A stretch of 8,553 nt of DNA from NCBI GenBank assembly GCA_016930895.1, contig JAFGFV010000326.1, positions 1 to 8,553 on the forward strand, read 5' to 3'. Below are positions 1 to 7,057 of the stretch, one piece after another. A model generated the notes under the pieces. The model made no database searches. It worked only from the letters and a program-made list of their open reading frames with translations, and was not told the DNA's origin. How positions within the stretch are numbered: position 1 is the stretch's first letter; every line of letters starts with the position of its first letter. Source of the DNA: Spirochaetales bacterium (GTDB taxonomy: Bacteria; Spirochaetota; Spirochaetia; SZUA-6; DRHE01). The translations under genes and the position numbers were made by a program.

Positions 1-401
1 CCTCGGAGCTCAGCCACTGGCCGGTGCAGATGCACCTGCTTCCGCCCACGGCCCCCCACTTCCGGGACGCCGACCTGCTGTTGGCGGCCGACTGCGCGGG
101 CTTCGCCTGCGGGGATTTCCATCGGAGCCTGCTCAAGGGCAAGCGGCTGGCGATCGCCTGTCCCAAACTGGACAGCCAGCAGGAAATCTACCTGGACAAG
201 CTCAAGGCCCTGATCGATTTCGGCGGGATCCGCTCGTTGACCGTCGTGACCATGGAGGTCCCCTGCTGCCGGGGGCTGCTGCAGCTGGCCCGCCGGGCCG
301 TGGCCCAGGCCGAGCGCGAGGTGCCGCTGTACTGGAAGGAGCTCAGCGTGGAGGGCCGCATCCTGCAGGAAGGGGAGCTGAAGCAGCCTGCAGGCGTCTA
401 G
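1..401 (+). CDS. 4Fe-4S ferredoxin-like protein, C-terminal part (5' end outside window)
   Basis: The reading frame is open from base 3 (Ser-Glu-Leu-Ser-His-Trp-Pro-Val...) and ends at a TAG at 399-401, giving 132 visible residues. A GTG at 24 could be read as a start, but the residues before it (LSHWPVQ) belong to the conserved block of this family, so the gene continues upstream. Visible cysteines are at visible residues 31 and 36 (DCAGFAC), 53 (ACPKLD) and 88-89 (EVPCC), which could bind a metal or cluster. From family knowledge, these proteins start with a bacterial-type two-[4Fe-4S] ferredoxin domain, which is absent here only because of the window edge. The likely role is cytoplasmic electron transfer or redox sensing; the substrate is unknown. 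The gene converges on hflX and their stop codons overlap. The family call is from memory and fairly confident; the function is not established. Confidence 0.8.
   Translation, partial: SELSHWPVQMHLLPPTAPHFRDADLLLAADCAGFACGDFHRSLLKGKRLAIACPKLDSQQEIYLDKLKALIDFGGIRSLTVVTMEVPCCRGLLQLARRAVAQAEREVPLYWKELSVEGRILQEGELKQPAGV
398..401. other. Overlapping convergent stop codons (CTAG)
   Basis: The palindrome CTAG at 398-401 supplies the TAG stop of the plus-strand ferredoxin-like gene (399-401) and the TAG stop of the minus-strand hflX gene (400-398). There is no intergenic space and no obvious hairpin plus T-run on either side, so any transcription terminator must lie inside the opposing coding sequence, or the transcripts overlap. 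Confidence 0.9.
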
Positions 402-1753
402 CGGCGGAACTCCTCCAGGGTCTCGGCGAGCCCGGCGGGCACGAAGGCCCGGATCAGGGTGCCCCCCTCGTCCTCCCGGTACCACTCCACGCTCCCATGA
501 GCGAAGATCCTGCTCTTGAGGTCCCCTCGCGTATAGGGGATCCGCACGTCCACGGCCACGAGGGTCTGCTTGAGGGCCTGCTCGACGGCCTGCAGCAGCC
601 GCGGGATGCCGGCTCCCGTTAGAGCGCTGACCCGCACGGAGCCGTCCCGGGCTACCGGCGGCGCGACCGCCAGCTCGGGGACCCGGTCGATCTTGTTCCA
701 GACCTGGAGAATCGGTTTGTCCGCCAGCCCCAACTCGGCCAGCACCTGGCCCACGGTGCGCACCTGGGCGTCCACCTCGGGGTGGGCCACGTCTGCCACG
801 TGGAGCAGCAGGTCCGCCTCCTCGATCCCTTCCAGGGTCGCCCGGAAAGCGGCCACCAGGTGGGTGGGCAGCTTGTTAATGAACCCTACCGTATCGGTGA
901 ACAGCACTTGGGTTCCGGAGGGGAGGCGGACCCGGCGCGTGGTCGGGTCCAGGGTGGCGAACAGCTGGTCTGCCACGTACGCCCGGGGCGGCTCGGAGCG
1001 CTCGGAGGCGCCCGGCTGGGGGGACCGCCCCGCGTCGGCCGTGAACAGGGCGTTGAGAAGCGAGCTCTTGCCGGCGTTCGTGTAGCCGACCAGGGCGACC
1101 GTCTTGAGCTCCCGGCGGGCCCGCTGCCGGTAGTGCTGCCGGCGGCTGGTGCGCACCTCTTCCAGCTCCCGGCGCAGGGCGGTGATCCGCCGCCGGATCA
1201 CCCGGCGGTCGTTTTCCAGCTGCGTTTCCCCGGGTCCCCGCAGGCCCACCCCGATGGCGCCGCCGGCGCGCCCGCCGGCCTGGCGGATCAGGTGCCGCCA
1301 CATCCCGGCGAGCCGTGGCTGCAGGTACTCGTACTGGGCCAGCTCCACCTGGATCTGCCCCTCCCGGCTGTGGGCGTGCTGGGCAAAGATGTCCAGGATC
1401 AGGGTGGTCCGGTCCACGACCCTGACCTGCTCTCCGAGAATCCGCTCGATGTTGCGCTGCTGGGCGGGGGACAGCTCGTCGTCGAAGATCGCCAGACCCA
1501 GCTCGGGCCGCTGCGCCAGCTCCGCCCGCAGCTCCTCGAGCTTTCCTTTGCCCACGTAGGTGAGCGGATCCGGGTCGCTGCGCCGCTGGAGCAGGCGTTC
1601 GGCCACGAGGACGCCCGCCGTATCCGCGAGGCGGGCGAGCTCGTCGAGCGAGCTCTCCGCGGACCAGGCCGCCCGGCGCCCCGTGTCGGTGCCCACGAGC
1701 ACCGCCTGGCCGTCGCTCGTCGGTCTCGTCAACCTCGAAAGCGGGTCTCCCAT
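398..1753 (-). CDS. hflX: Ribosome-associated GTPase HflX
   Basis: A 451-residue TRAFAC-class GTPase. In other bacteria HflX binds the 50S subunit and splits stalled ribosomes under stress. The N-terminal HflX domain (about 15-200) contains DPLTYVGKGKLEEL (62-75) and the signature GLRGPGETQLE (170-180), followed by an Arg-rich helix. The GTPase domain has G1 GYTNAGKS (223-230), LFATLDPT (264-271) near switch I, G3 DTVGF (287-291), G4 NKID (353-356) and G5 SALTG (376-380). A C-terminal domain follows (about 400-451). All nucleotide motifs are intact. About 17 extra residues (241-257, Pro/Ser/Arg/Glu-rich) lie between G1 and switch I, where I recall most homologues having only a few. I chose the ATG at 1753 because the 27-residue extension to 1834 is low-complexity Ser/Cys and overlaps the upstream gene. 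The start is 7 bases after the DUF5312 stop with no clear Shine-Dalgarno, suggesting re-initiation in a shared transcript. Confidence 0.95.
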   Translation of the reverse strand: MGDPLSRLTRPTSDGQAVLVGTDTGRRAAWSAESSLDELARLADTAGVLVAERLLQRRSDPDPLTYVGKGKLEELRAELAQRPELGLAIFDDELSPAQQRNIERILGEQVRVVDRTTLILDIFAQHAHSREGQIQVELAQYEYLQPRLAGMWRHLIRQAGGRAGGAIGVGLRGPGETQLENDRRVIRRRITALRRELEEVRTSRRQHYRQRARRELKTVALVGYTNAGKSSLLNALFTADAGRSPQPGASERSEPPRAYVADQLFATLDPTTRRVRLPSGTQVLFTDTVGFINKLPTHLVAAFRATLEGIEEADLLLHVADVAHPEVDAQVRTVGQVLAELGLADKPILQVWNKIDRVPELAVAPPVARDGSVRVSALTGAGIPRLLQAVEQALKQTLVAVDVRIPYTRGDLKSRIFAHGSVEWYREDEGGTLIRAFVPAGLAETLEEFRR

Positions 1754-1760
1754 CGAAGGG

Positions 1761-3326
1761 CTACACGTACAGCTTGATGAGCTGGACGAGGTAGTACAGC
1801 AGCTTGTACGAGGAGATGAACCGCTGCCGCGCATCCCGATTGGCCCGGGAGACGAGCTCCCGCCAGTTGAGGATGAGCTGGGAGTTGTTCGTTTCGGTGT
1901 CGTCGATGATCAGCTTGAGCACCTTGCCCAGCGCCACGGACTGCTGGCTGGCCCGCAGGAGAAGCGCGTTGGACTGGGCGTTGACCTTTTCGATGATCTG
2001 CCGGGCCAGGTTCTGGGCCTGCGGGTTCTCCCGGGCCCGGGAGACCAGGCTGGCCAGGCGCCGGCCGAGCTCCTGCTCCTGACTCAGGCTGGAGTCCAGG
2101 GCCGTGACCTCGTGCGCGAGCCCCTGGAGGTGATGAAACGCATCGGAGACGACCCGGGAGTGGCTGTTGTCGGCCCACTTGGCCGGGATCAGCAGGAACT
2201 CCACGGACCTGCCCAGGTCGCTCTCCAGGTAGTCGGCCAGGAAGCTGTGCAGGCAGTTCATGGGCAGCACGTATCCGAAGCCTCCGAGGAGCTTCTGGGA
2301 CAGCTGGCCGTTGGTCTCCTCGGTCAGGTTCTTGAGGCGCAAGTACGAGCGGCTCCCGAACAGCTGAGTCAGCAGCGCCTGGAGCTTGTTCGCCTTGCGC
2401 TCCTTGGCCAGCTTCTGAACCGTGGCCTCCGTCTGCAGCTTGAACCGGGACAGGAAGTCCTCGACCACGTTGTCCCGGTATACCCGGGGCTTGGGTTTGT
2501 AGAAGGGATTGCGGGTGAACAGCTGGGCGGCCAACTCGAGCTCCCGGGTGTTCTGGAGCCTGCGGATCAGGTGGCTGACCCGCCTCCAGGCGTCCCGGGG
2601 CACCGCCTCCACGCCCCGGTATGATTTGAGGATCTGGAGGATCTGGCCCCAGTCCTGGCCCAGATCGATCGCGGTGAGGATCTCCAGGAACTGCTCGAGC
2701 TCCTCGCTCACGTACTGGCAGTTCGTGGGCCGGAAGCGAGGCACGTAGTCCCGCCGGGATTCCGAGATCTGGGGATCGAACTTTCTCAGGAAGTAGTAGT
2801 AGTCGAACAGGATGAGGTCCAGGAGCACGGACACCGAGGCGTAGGTGTCGTTGATCTGCTTGGTCTTGTTGATGTCGAAACCGGCGAACAGGGAGCTCAT
2901 TTCGTTGTGGGCCTCGGTGCGCAGCTGCTGGAAGCTGGTGTGCTGCGCCCGCTTGCGGAGCGACTCCTCGGACAGGCCCTCTTTCAGGGCGAGCTGCTCC
3001 TTGCCCAGGGTGCTGTCGACCACGATCGATCTGAGCACGGCAGAGTTCCTGGCGTTGCTCAGGATGCGCTGTCCCGCGGCCAGAGAGCGGTAGAGCTCGT
3101 AGAAGGTCTTGGCCAGGCCCGTGTCCGCCTGCTCGGTCTTGGGATTGAAGTAGTGCACGCCCAGCTTGCGCAGGGCCCGGCCGGATTGCTTGAGCAGCCG
3201 GCGCCGCTCCTTGTCCGGGTCTGCGGCCCCGAGGAACAGGTCCGCGAGCTTCGTGAACAGTCCGTCGGAAGCCGGCTCTTGCTGATGCCTGCCCGTGGAG
3301 GCGCTCCGCGGAGCACCGTCTTTCAT
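1761..3326 (-). CDS. DUF5312-family spirochaete protein of unknown function
   Basis: A 521-residue, mostly helical, charged protein. It has no signal peptide or convincing membrane segment and no recognisable catalytic motif, so it is probably cytoplasmic. I recognise it as DUF5312, a family I know from spirochaetes. Recognisable blocks are the N-terminal LFTKLADLFLG then RRRLLKQSGRALRKLG (about 23-56), FDYYYFLRKFDP (174-185), a central YVPRFRPTNCQYVSEEL (194-210), a region around residues 220-260 (DLGQDWGQILQILKSYRGVE), NPFYKPKP (273-280), and a long helical C-terminus (about 395-521) with coiled-coil potential. Length fits the family as I recall it. The ATG at 3326 is preceded by a TTGACA/TAATTT promoter and no Shine-Dalgarno; the first about 22 residues are polar and poorly conserved-looking, so the true start could be slightly downstream. 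It is first in an operon with hflX, which hints at, but does not show, a link to translation or stress. The family assignment is good; the role is unknown. Confidence 0.85.
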   Translation of the reverse strand: MKDGAPRSASTGRHQQEPASDGLFTKLADLFLGAADPDKERRRLLKQSGRALRKLGVHYFNPKTEQADTGLAKTFYELYRSLAAGQRILSNARNSAVLRSIVVDSTLGKEQLALKEGLSEESLRKRAQHTSFQQLRTEAHNEMSSLFAGFDINKTKQINDTYASVSVLLDLILFDYYYFLRKFDPQISESRRDYVPRFRPTNCQYVSEELEQFLEILTAIDLGQDWGQILQILKSYRGVEAVPRDAWRRVSHLIRRLQNTRELELAAQLFTRNPFYKPKPRVYRDNVVEDFLSRFKLQTEATVQKLAKERKANKLQALLTQLFGSRSYLRLKNLTEETNGQLSQKLLGGFGYVLPMNCLHSFLADYLESDLGRSVEFLLIPAKWADNSHSRVVSDAFHHLQGLAHEVTALDSSLSQEQELGRRLASLVSRARENPQAQNLARQIIEKVNAQSNALLLRASQQSVALGKVLKLIIDDTETNNSQLILNWRELVSRANRDARQRFISSYKLLYYLVQLIKLYV

Positions 3327-3332
3327 CGCTAC

Positions 3333-3361
3333 AAATTACGAGAAGCGCGGTCGCCTGTCAA
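3333..3361 (-). promoter_or_regulatory. Sigma-70-like promoter for the DUF5312-hflX operon
   Basis: Read on the minus strand, TTGACA (3361-3356) matches the -35 consensus at 6/6. A 17-base spacer leads to TAATTT (3338-3333), which matches TATAAT at 3/6, including the three most conserved positions (first T, second A, last T). An alternative CGTAAT (3340-3335) with a 15-base spacer is less well spaced. Exactly six bases (GTAGCG) separate the -10 from the ATG at 3326, so initiation 7 bases downstream of the -10 would fall on the A of ATG. No AGGAGG-like sequence precedes the start. The mRNA is therefore predicted to be leaderless or nearly so. Confidence 0.65.
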
Positions 3362-3363
3362 CG

Positions 3364-3395
3364 GAGGCAAGCCCGTGCCGAGGCAAGCCCGCGCC
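3364..3395. repeat. Two tandem 16-bp direct repeats between divergent promoters
   Basis: GAGGCAAGCCCGTGCC (3364-3379) is followed immediately by GAGGCAAGCCCGCGCC (3380-3395), a 15/16 match. A degenerate third copy, GAAGCGTTGCCGAGCC (3396-3411), matches the second copy at 10/16 and overlaps the plus-strand -35 box. The array fills almost all the space between the two -35 boxes (3356-3361 and 3402-3407). It could be a binding site for a regulator that controls both operons, or simply a short replication-slippage duplication in GC-rich DNA; the sequence alone does not decide. Confidence 0.75.
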
Positions 3396-3401
3396 GAAGC
3401 G

Positions 3402-3431
3402 TTGCCGAGCCGGGGCGGATCGGTCTATCAT
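3402..3431 (+). promoter_or_regulatory. Sigma-70-like promoter for the plus-strand operon
   Basis: TTGCCG (3402-3407, 4/6 to the -35 consensus), an 18-base spacer and TATCAT (3426-3431, 5/6 to the -10 consensus) precede the GTG start at 3438. Six bases (CAAGCG) separate the -10 from the start codon, the same distance as in the divergent promoter, so the transcript should begin at or next to the GTG. There is no Shine-Dalgarno at a usable distance; the GGGGCGGA at 3412-3419 lies inside the promoter spacer and about 18 bases from the start. Confidence 0.65.
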
Positions 3432-3437
3432 CAAGCG

Positions 3438-6227
3438 GTGAGACGGACGGCCTTGTTCCTGCTGGCGGCGTTCCTGCTGGGAGCCGTGCCGGGGCATGCC
3501 CAGTGGAAGACCCTCAAGACTCCGGCCTTCGTGCTGTTCTACCCCGCGGCGCGGGAGCAGCAGGCGCTGGAGGTGCTGGCCGTCCTGGAGGCCACCGGCG
3601 GGTACGTGGAGAAGACCCTGGGGGGTCGGGCGCGACGGGTGGCGGTGGTGCTCACGGACGTCGGCATCGAGTCCAACGGCCTCACCGATCCGGTGTTTCG
3701 GCGGATCCTGCTGTACCCCTATTCCCCCTCCCCGCAGTCCGCCGCCTCCCTTGCCTCCCTGCAGAGCTGGTGGCGCCTGCTCTGGATCCACGAGTACGCG
3801 CATTGGGTGCACCTGGACATGGCATCGGGCGTGCCCATGGTGCTGAAGGCACTCCTGGGCAACGTGGCCGCTCCCAACCTGTTCGCGCCGGCCTGGCTGC
3901 ACGAAGGGATCAGCGTGTACGCCGAGTCGGGGTTCTCGCCGGGGGAGGGCCGCCTCAACGACGGGAGCTTCGCCGCGTACGTAACCGCGCTCGCCCGGGA
4001 GGACGCCCTGCCCTCGATCGCGGCGGCCACCTTCCAGGACAGCGATTTTCCCGGCGGCACCGGCCCCTACCTGTACGGAGGGGTGTTCCTGGGCTACCTC
4101 GTGGAGACCTATGGAGAAGAGGCTCTGCGGGAGTTCCTGCGCGGGACGAGCTCCTCCCTGCTGTCGTATCTCTCGCCTTTCCTTCCCGCGGTGGGGCTGG
4201 ACTGCAGCGCCCGACGGGCCTTCGGGAAGTCCCTGCGGAAGCTGTGGCAGCAGTGGGGCGAGGAGGAGCGGCTCCAAGCTAGCCGGGTACAAGCCGGCGG
4301 GCCTGAAGACCCGAGCGTGCGGCTGGGCGCGGATCCCGGCTGGCTCGAGGAGCCGGTGGCCTGGGGCGGCCAGCTGTTCTACCGCCGCTCCAGGCCCCTC
4401 GACACCCGTCCCCTCGAGACCCGGTGGGTCCACGAGCTCGTGCGCCTCGACCCCGACGGGGGCGGCGAAGAGGTCCTGGTGCGGAGCCCGGGGCCGTTCA
4501 CGGGGCCGCTCGTGGTCCGGGACGGGACCCTGTACTACGCGCTCCTGGAGTTGGGCAGGGGTTTCGCCAACACCGAGCTGGCCGGCTACGGGTTCGAGGC
4601 CCAGGTCCTGGGGCTGGACCTGCAGAGTCGCGAGCACCTGCCGCTGCTCCGGGCCCCCCTGCGCACCTTCGCGGTCCTGGCCGACGGAGACCTGCTGTGC
4701 AGCCTGGATCGGCAGGAGCATTTCGGCTCCGAGATCGCGCTGTTCCGGCGGACCACGGGAGCCTTGGAGAGGCTCTTCGAGACGGAGTACCTGGTCGCCG
4801 AGATCGCAAACGGTCCCGAAGGGGTGTTCGTGTCGGCTCGCCGCGACGGCGAGAGCTTCGGCGTCTACCGGGTGTCCGGCCTGTCCGGATTCGGCCCCGC
4901 CGACGCTCTCGATCCCGGCGCGCTCCGGCTGGAGCCGGTCCTGGGCAGCGGCTCCACCGAGGGATGGCTGAGCCTGGGGGGCGGCCGGCTGTACTTCGCG
5001 GCCAACCCCGGCGGGCAGCATCGCATCTACGGATTGGAGCTGTCGAGCGGCCGCAGGGGCGTCTCGGCCACCCTTGACTACCAGAGCGCCCCGGCCTTCG
5101 ACCCCGCGAGCGGTCGCCTGTACGGCCTGGGCCTCGAGCCCGGCGGGTACACTCTCTACGAAGTGGCGGATCCACTGGCGGCGTCCCCATCCGCCGCGTG
5201 GACGCCGGCGACCGGGCCGACGACCGGGCCCCCGCCCGCGCCCTGGGCGCCGCCGCCGGTCCCCGAGGAGCGGGTGCGCCGCGGCGGTTACCTGGACAAC
5301 CTGGCCACGCTCCTGCCCAAGGCCGTGCTGCCGGTGCTGTTCGCCTTCAACACCGCGACCTGGGACGTGCAGCTCGGGGCGACCCTGCTGGGGATGTCCG
5401 CCCTGGGAGATCTGAGCTATGACCTGTCGGTGTTCTACGATTCCTTCAGCGGCCGGGCCGAGCTGGAGGCGGCGCTTCAGGTGCGGCCTGCCCTGCCGCT
5501 GCAGGCGGAGCTCTACTTCAGCACGCACGGGACGACCAGCCTGGGGCTCACCGTGGTGAGCCCCCTGGTGCGCAGGTTGAGCTCCGGCCTCTCTTACCTG
5601 AGCCTGGGGGCCGGGGCGCGGCTGTTCGACGCAGGCTTTTCCCGCTTCGAGCTGACCCCCCTGCTGGGAGTGGGCCTGCGGGGACCCTTCACGAGGCTGG
5701 GGGTGCAGCTCAGCCTTCCGGGGGAGAGCCGGGTCCTGGGCTCGCAGCAGGATGCCCTGGCCCTGCTCGGGGGCCTGGAGCTGAGCCAGCTCCTCGGGCC
5801 CGTCCAGCTCGGCTTCGAGGCTGTGGGAGTGAGCTCCTTCGTGGGTCCCGCCTGGCGGCTGCCCGCACCCCCGGCGTATGCCGAAGGCCTGCCCGCGCTG
5901 CTGGGCGCCGAGGGCCGCCTGGAGCTGTGCGTGCCGGTGCTCCGGGTCCGCTGGGGGCTCTGGAACCCCGCCGTGTACCTGGAGGACGTCTACCTGGCCG
6001 CCTTTACGGAAGCGGCCCTGAACGAGTCTTTGGCCCTGCAGCTCTCCGCGGGAGGGGAGCTGCACCTGGAGCTCAGGGCCCTGGCGGCCGCCACGGGGGT
6101 ACCGGTGGACCTGTTCCTTCGCGTGGCGGTCTCCCGCGAAGGCGAGCTGGGCGTCTCGTTCGGAGTGGAGAGCTATGGCTTAGAGGACTACATACGCAGC
6201 CACCGGAGGGAGGTGATCAAGCAATGA
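3438..6227 (+). CDS. Secreted gluzincin-type metallopeptidase with beta-propeller and C-terminal outer-membrane barrel
   Basis: A 929-residue envelope protein starting at GTG 3438. The open frame continues upstream to 2907 but is antisense to DUF5312, and this GTG gives an ideal signal peptide: MRR, a hydrophobic core (residues 4-17) and likely cleavage after VPGHA at residue 21. A peptidase domain (about 22-275) has HEYAH (118-122) and WLHEGISVY (153-161), so His118, His122 and Glu156 are likely zinc ligands and Glu119 the catalytic base, as in peptidase-MA-like/M1-like enzymes. Residues about 295-580 contain repeated short strands with D/G-rich turns, resembling a TolB/PD40 beta-propeller. 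A Pro-rich linker (589-612) leads to about 300 residues of alternating hydrophobic strands (about 613-912) resembling an Omp85/surface-antigen or porin-like barrel. The C-terminus is a charged tail (IKQ) rather than the usual terminal aromatic. Substrate and topology are unknown. The stop overlaps the next gene by 4 bases. Confidence 0.8.
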   Translation: MRRTALFLLAAFLLGAVPGHAQWKTLKTPAFVLFYPAAREQQALEVLAVLEATGGYVEKTLGGRARRVAVVLTDVGIESNGLTDPVFRRILLYPYSPSPQSAASLASLQSWWRLLWIHEYAHWVHLDMASGVPMVLKALLGNVAAPNLFAPAWLHEGISVYAESGFSPGEGRLNDGSFAAYVTALAREDALPSIAAATFQDSDFPGGTGPYLYGGVFLGYLVETYGEEALREFLRGTSSSLLSYLSPFLPAVGLDCSARRAFGKSLRKLWQQWGEEERLQASRVQAGGPEDPSVRLGADPGWLEEPVAWGGQLFYRRSRPLDTRPLETRWVHELVRLDPDGGGEEVLVRSPGPFTGPLVVRDGTLYYALLELGRGFANTELAGYGFEAQVLGLDLQSREHLPLLRAPLRTFAVLADGDLLCSLDRQEHFGSEIALFRRTTGALERLFETEYLVAEIANGPEGVFVSARRDGESFGVYRVSGLSGFGPADALDPGALRLEPVLGSGSTEGWLSLGGGRLYFAANPGGQHRIYGLELSSGRRGVSATLDYQSAPAFDPASGRLYGLGLEPGGYTLYEVADPLAASPSAAWTPATGPTTGPPPAPWAPPPVPEERVRRGGYLDNLATLLPKAVLPVLFAFNTATWDVQLGATLLGMSALGDLSYDLSVFYDSFSGRAELEAALQVRPALPLQAELYFSTHGTTSLGLTVVSPLVRRLSSGLSYLSLGAGARLFDAGFSRFELTPLLGVGLRGPFTRLGVQLSLPGESRVLGSQQDALALLGGLELSQLLGPVQLGFEAVGVSSFVGPAWRLPAPPAYAEGLPALLGAEGRLELCVPVLRVRWGLWNPAVYLEDVYLAAFTEAALNESLALQLSAGGELHLELRALAAATGVPVDLFLRVAVSREGELGVSFGVESYGLEDYIRSHRREVIKQ
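6205..6216 (+). promoter_or_regulatory. Strong Shine-Dalgarno for the alpha/beta hydrolase
   Basis: GGAGGGAGGTGA lies inside the 3' end of the metallopeptidase gene, with its AGGTG core ending 8 bases before the ATG at 6224. It is the only clear Shine-Dalgarno at any start in the window and confirms the ATG at 6224 over the longer open frame beginning at 5927. It shows that this organism uses canonical initiation within operons, in contrast to the Shine-Dalgarno-less first genes. Confidence 0.8.
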
Positions 6228-7057
6228 ACAAACAGGTCCACGAGCTGACGGCCGCAGACGGCCACAGGATCTTCACCCGCTCCCTGGTGCCTTCGGACCC
6301 CCGGGCCCTGCTGCTTCTGTTCCACGGCCTGCACGAGCACTCGGGGTACTACGGAGCGGCCATGGACTCCCTGGGCGAGGCCGGCATCGCGGTGTTCGCC
6401 GCGGACCATCGGGGCCACGGTTACAGCGGCGGGGTTCCCGGGGACGTAGGGTCCAACGAGGCGGTGCTGGAGGACGCGGCACGGGTGCAGGCGGAGGCCC
6501 GCGGGATCGTGCCGGATGTGCCGCTGTTCCTGTGGGGGCACAGCTACGGGGGCCAGCTGGCTCTGCTGTACGCCCTTCGGCACCAGAAGGAGCTGTCCGG
6601 CGTGGTGCTCCTCGCTCCCCTGGTGCTGGTGCCCGCCTACATCTCGCCGATGACCGTCCGGGTCGCCCGGCTGTTGGGCAAGCTCTTGCCCCGGCTGCCG
6701 ATGCAGCCGCTGGGGTATGACCGGACGAGCCGGGACCCGAGGGTAATCGCGCAGCTGGAGAGCGATCCTCTGTACTACAAGGGCGGGATCCGGGCGCGCA
6801 CTGGCAACGCCATGCTCGACGGGATGCAGGAAGCGACCCGGCGCATGGAGGAGCTCGAGCTTCCGCTGCTGGTCCTGCACGGAGAGAAGGACGAGACCGT
6901 GGAGCTGGCCTGCTCCCGGGCGGTGACTGAACGGGCCGCCGGATCCGACAAGATTCTGAAGCTCTTCCCGGAGGCCATGCACCACCTGATCCTGGAGCCC
7001 GAGGGGCCAGAGGTCCTGAAGCTGATCGGCGACTGGATCCTCGAACGGATCCCTTGA
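6224..7057 (+). CDS. Alpha/beta hydrolase, monoacylglycerol lipase / lysophospholipase type
   Basis: A 277-residue serine hydrolase of the Hydrolase_4 (monoglyceride lipase/PldB) group. Visible motifs are the oxyanion-hole segment LLFHGLHEHSGYY (31-43), DHRGHGYSGG (61-70), the nucleophile elbow GHSYGG (105-110, Ser107), the acid in HGEKDETV (219-226, Asp223) and the catalytic His in AMHHLILE (251-258, most likely His253). A helical cap lies at about 130-205. Length is normal for the family. No signal peptide is seen, so it probably acts in the cytoplasm, hydrolysing monoacylglycerols, lysophospholipids or similar esters; the exact substrate cannot be read from sequence. Its ATG overlaps the upstream TGA (ATGA, 6224-6227) and is preceded by a strong Shine-Dalgarno. 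Its stop overlaps the next start (TTGA). Confidence 0.92.
   Translation: MNKQVHELTAADGHRIFTRSLVPSDPRALLLLFHGLHEHSGYYGAAMDSLGEAGIAVFAADHRGHGYSGGVPGDVGSNEAVLEDAARVQAEARGIVPDVPLFLWGHSYGGQLALLYALRHQKELSGVVLLAPLVLVPAYISPMTVRVARLLGKLLPRLPMQPLGYDRTSRDPRVIAQLESDPLYYKGGIRARTGNAMLDGMQEATRRMEELELPLLVLHGEKDETVELACSRAVTERAAGSDKILKLFPEAMHHLILEPEGPEVLKLIGDWILERIP

Noticed and set aside
1637..1655. Perfect 7-bp inverted repeat GAGCTCG / CGAGCTC with a 5-base loop
   Set aside because: It lies inside conserved-frame hflX coding sequence with no T-run. Such GC-rich stems are common in DNA of this composition, so there is no basis for a terminator or operator call.
1754..1834. 27-residue N-terminal extension of HflX
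   Set aside because: It is Ser/Cys low complexity, overlaps the end of the DUF5312 gene and lies before the normal HflX N-terminus.
782..2624. Plus-strand open frames opposite hflX and DUF5312
   Set aside because: They encode compositionally biased sequence without domains, while the minus strand carries unmistakable HflX motifs and a coherent DUF5312 protein.
2907..3437. Upstream extension of the metallopeptidase reading frame by 177 codons
   Set aside because: It is antisense to the DUF5312 gene, would bury the signal peptide in the interior, and the GTG at 3438 has a promoter directly upstream.
3336..6065. A 909-codon open frame on the minus strand antisense to the metallopeptidase gene
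   Set aside because: Its translation is Gln/Arg/Gly/Pro-rich with no recognisable domain. Stop-free antisense frames are expected opposite long GC-rich genes, and the sense frame has a signal peptide and clear motifs.
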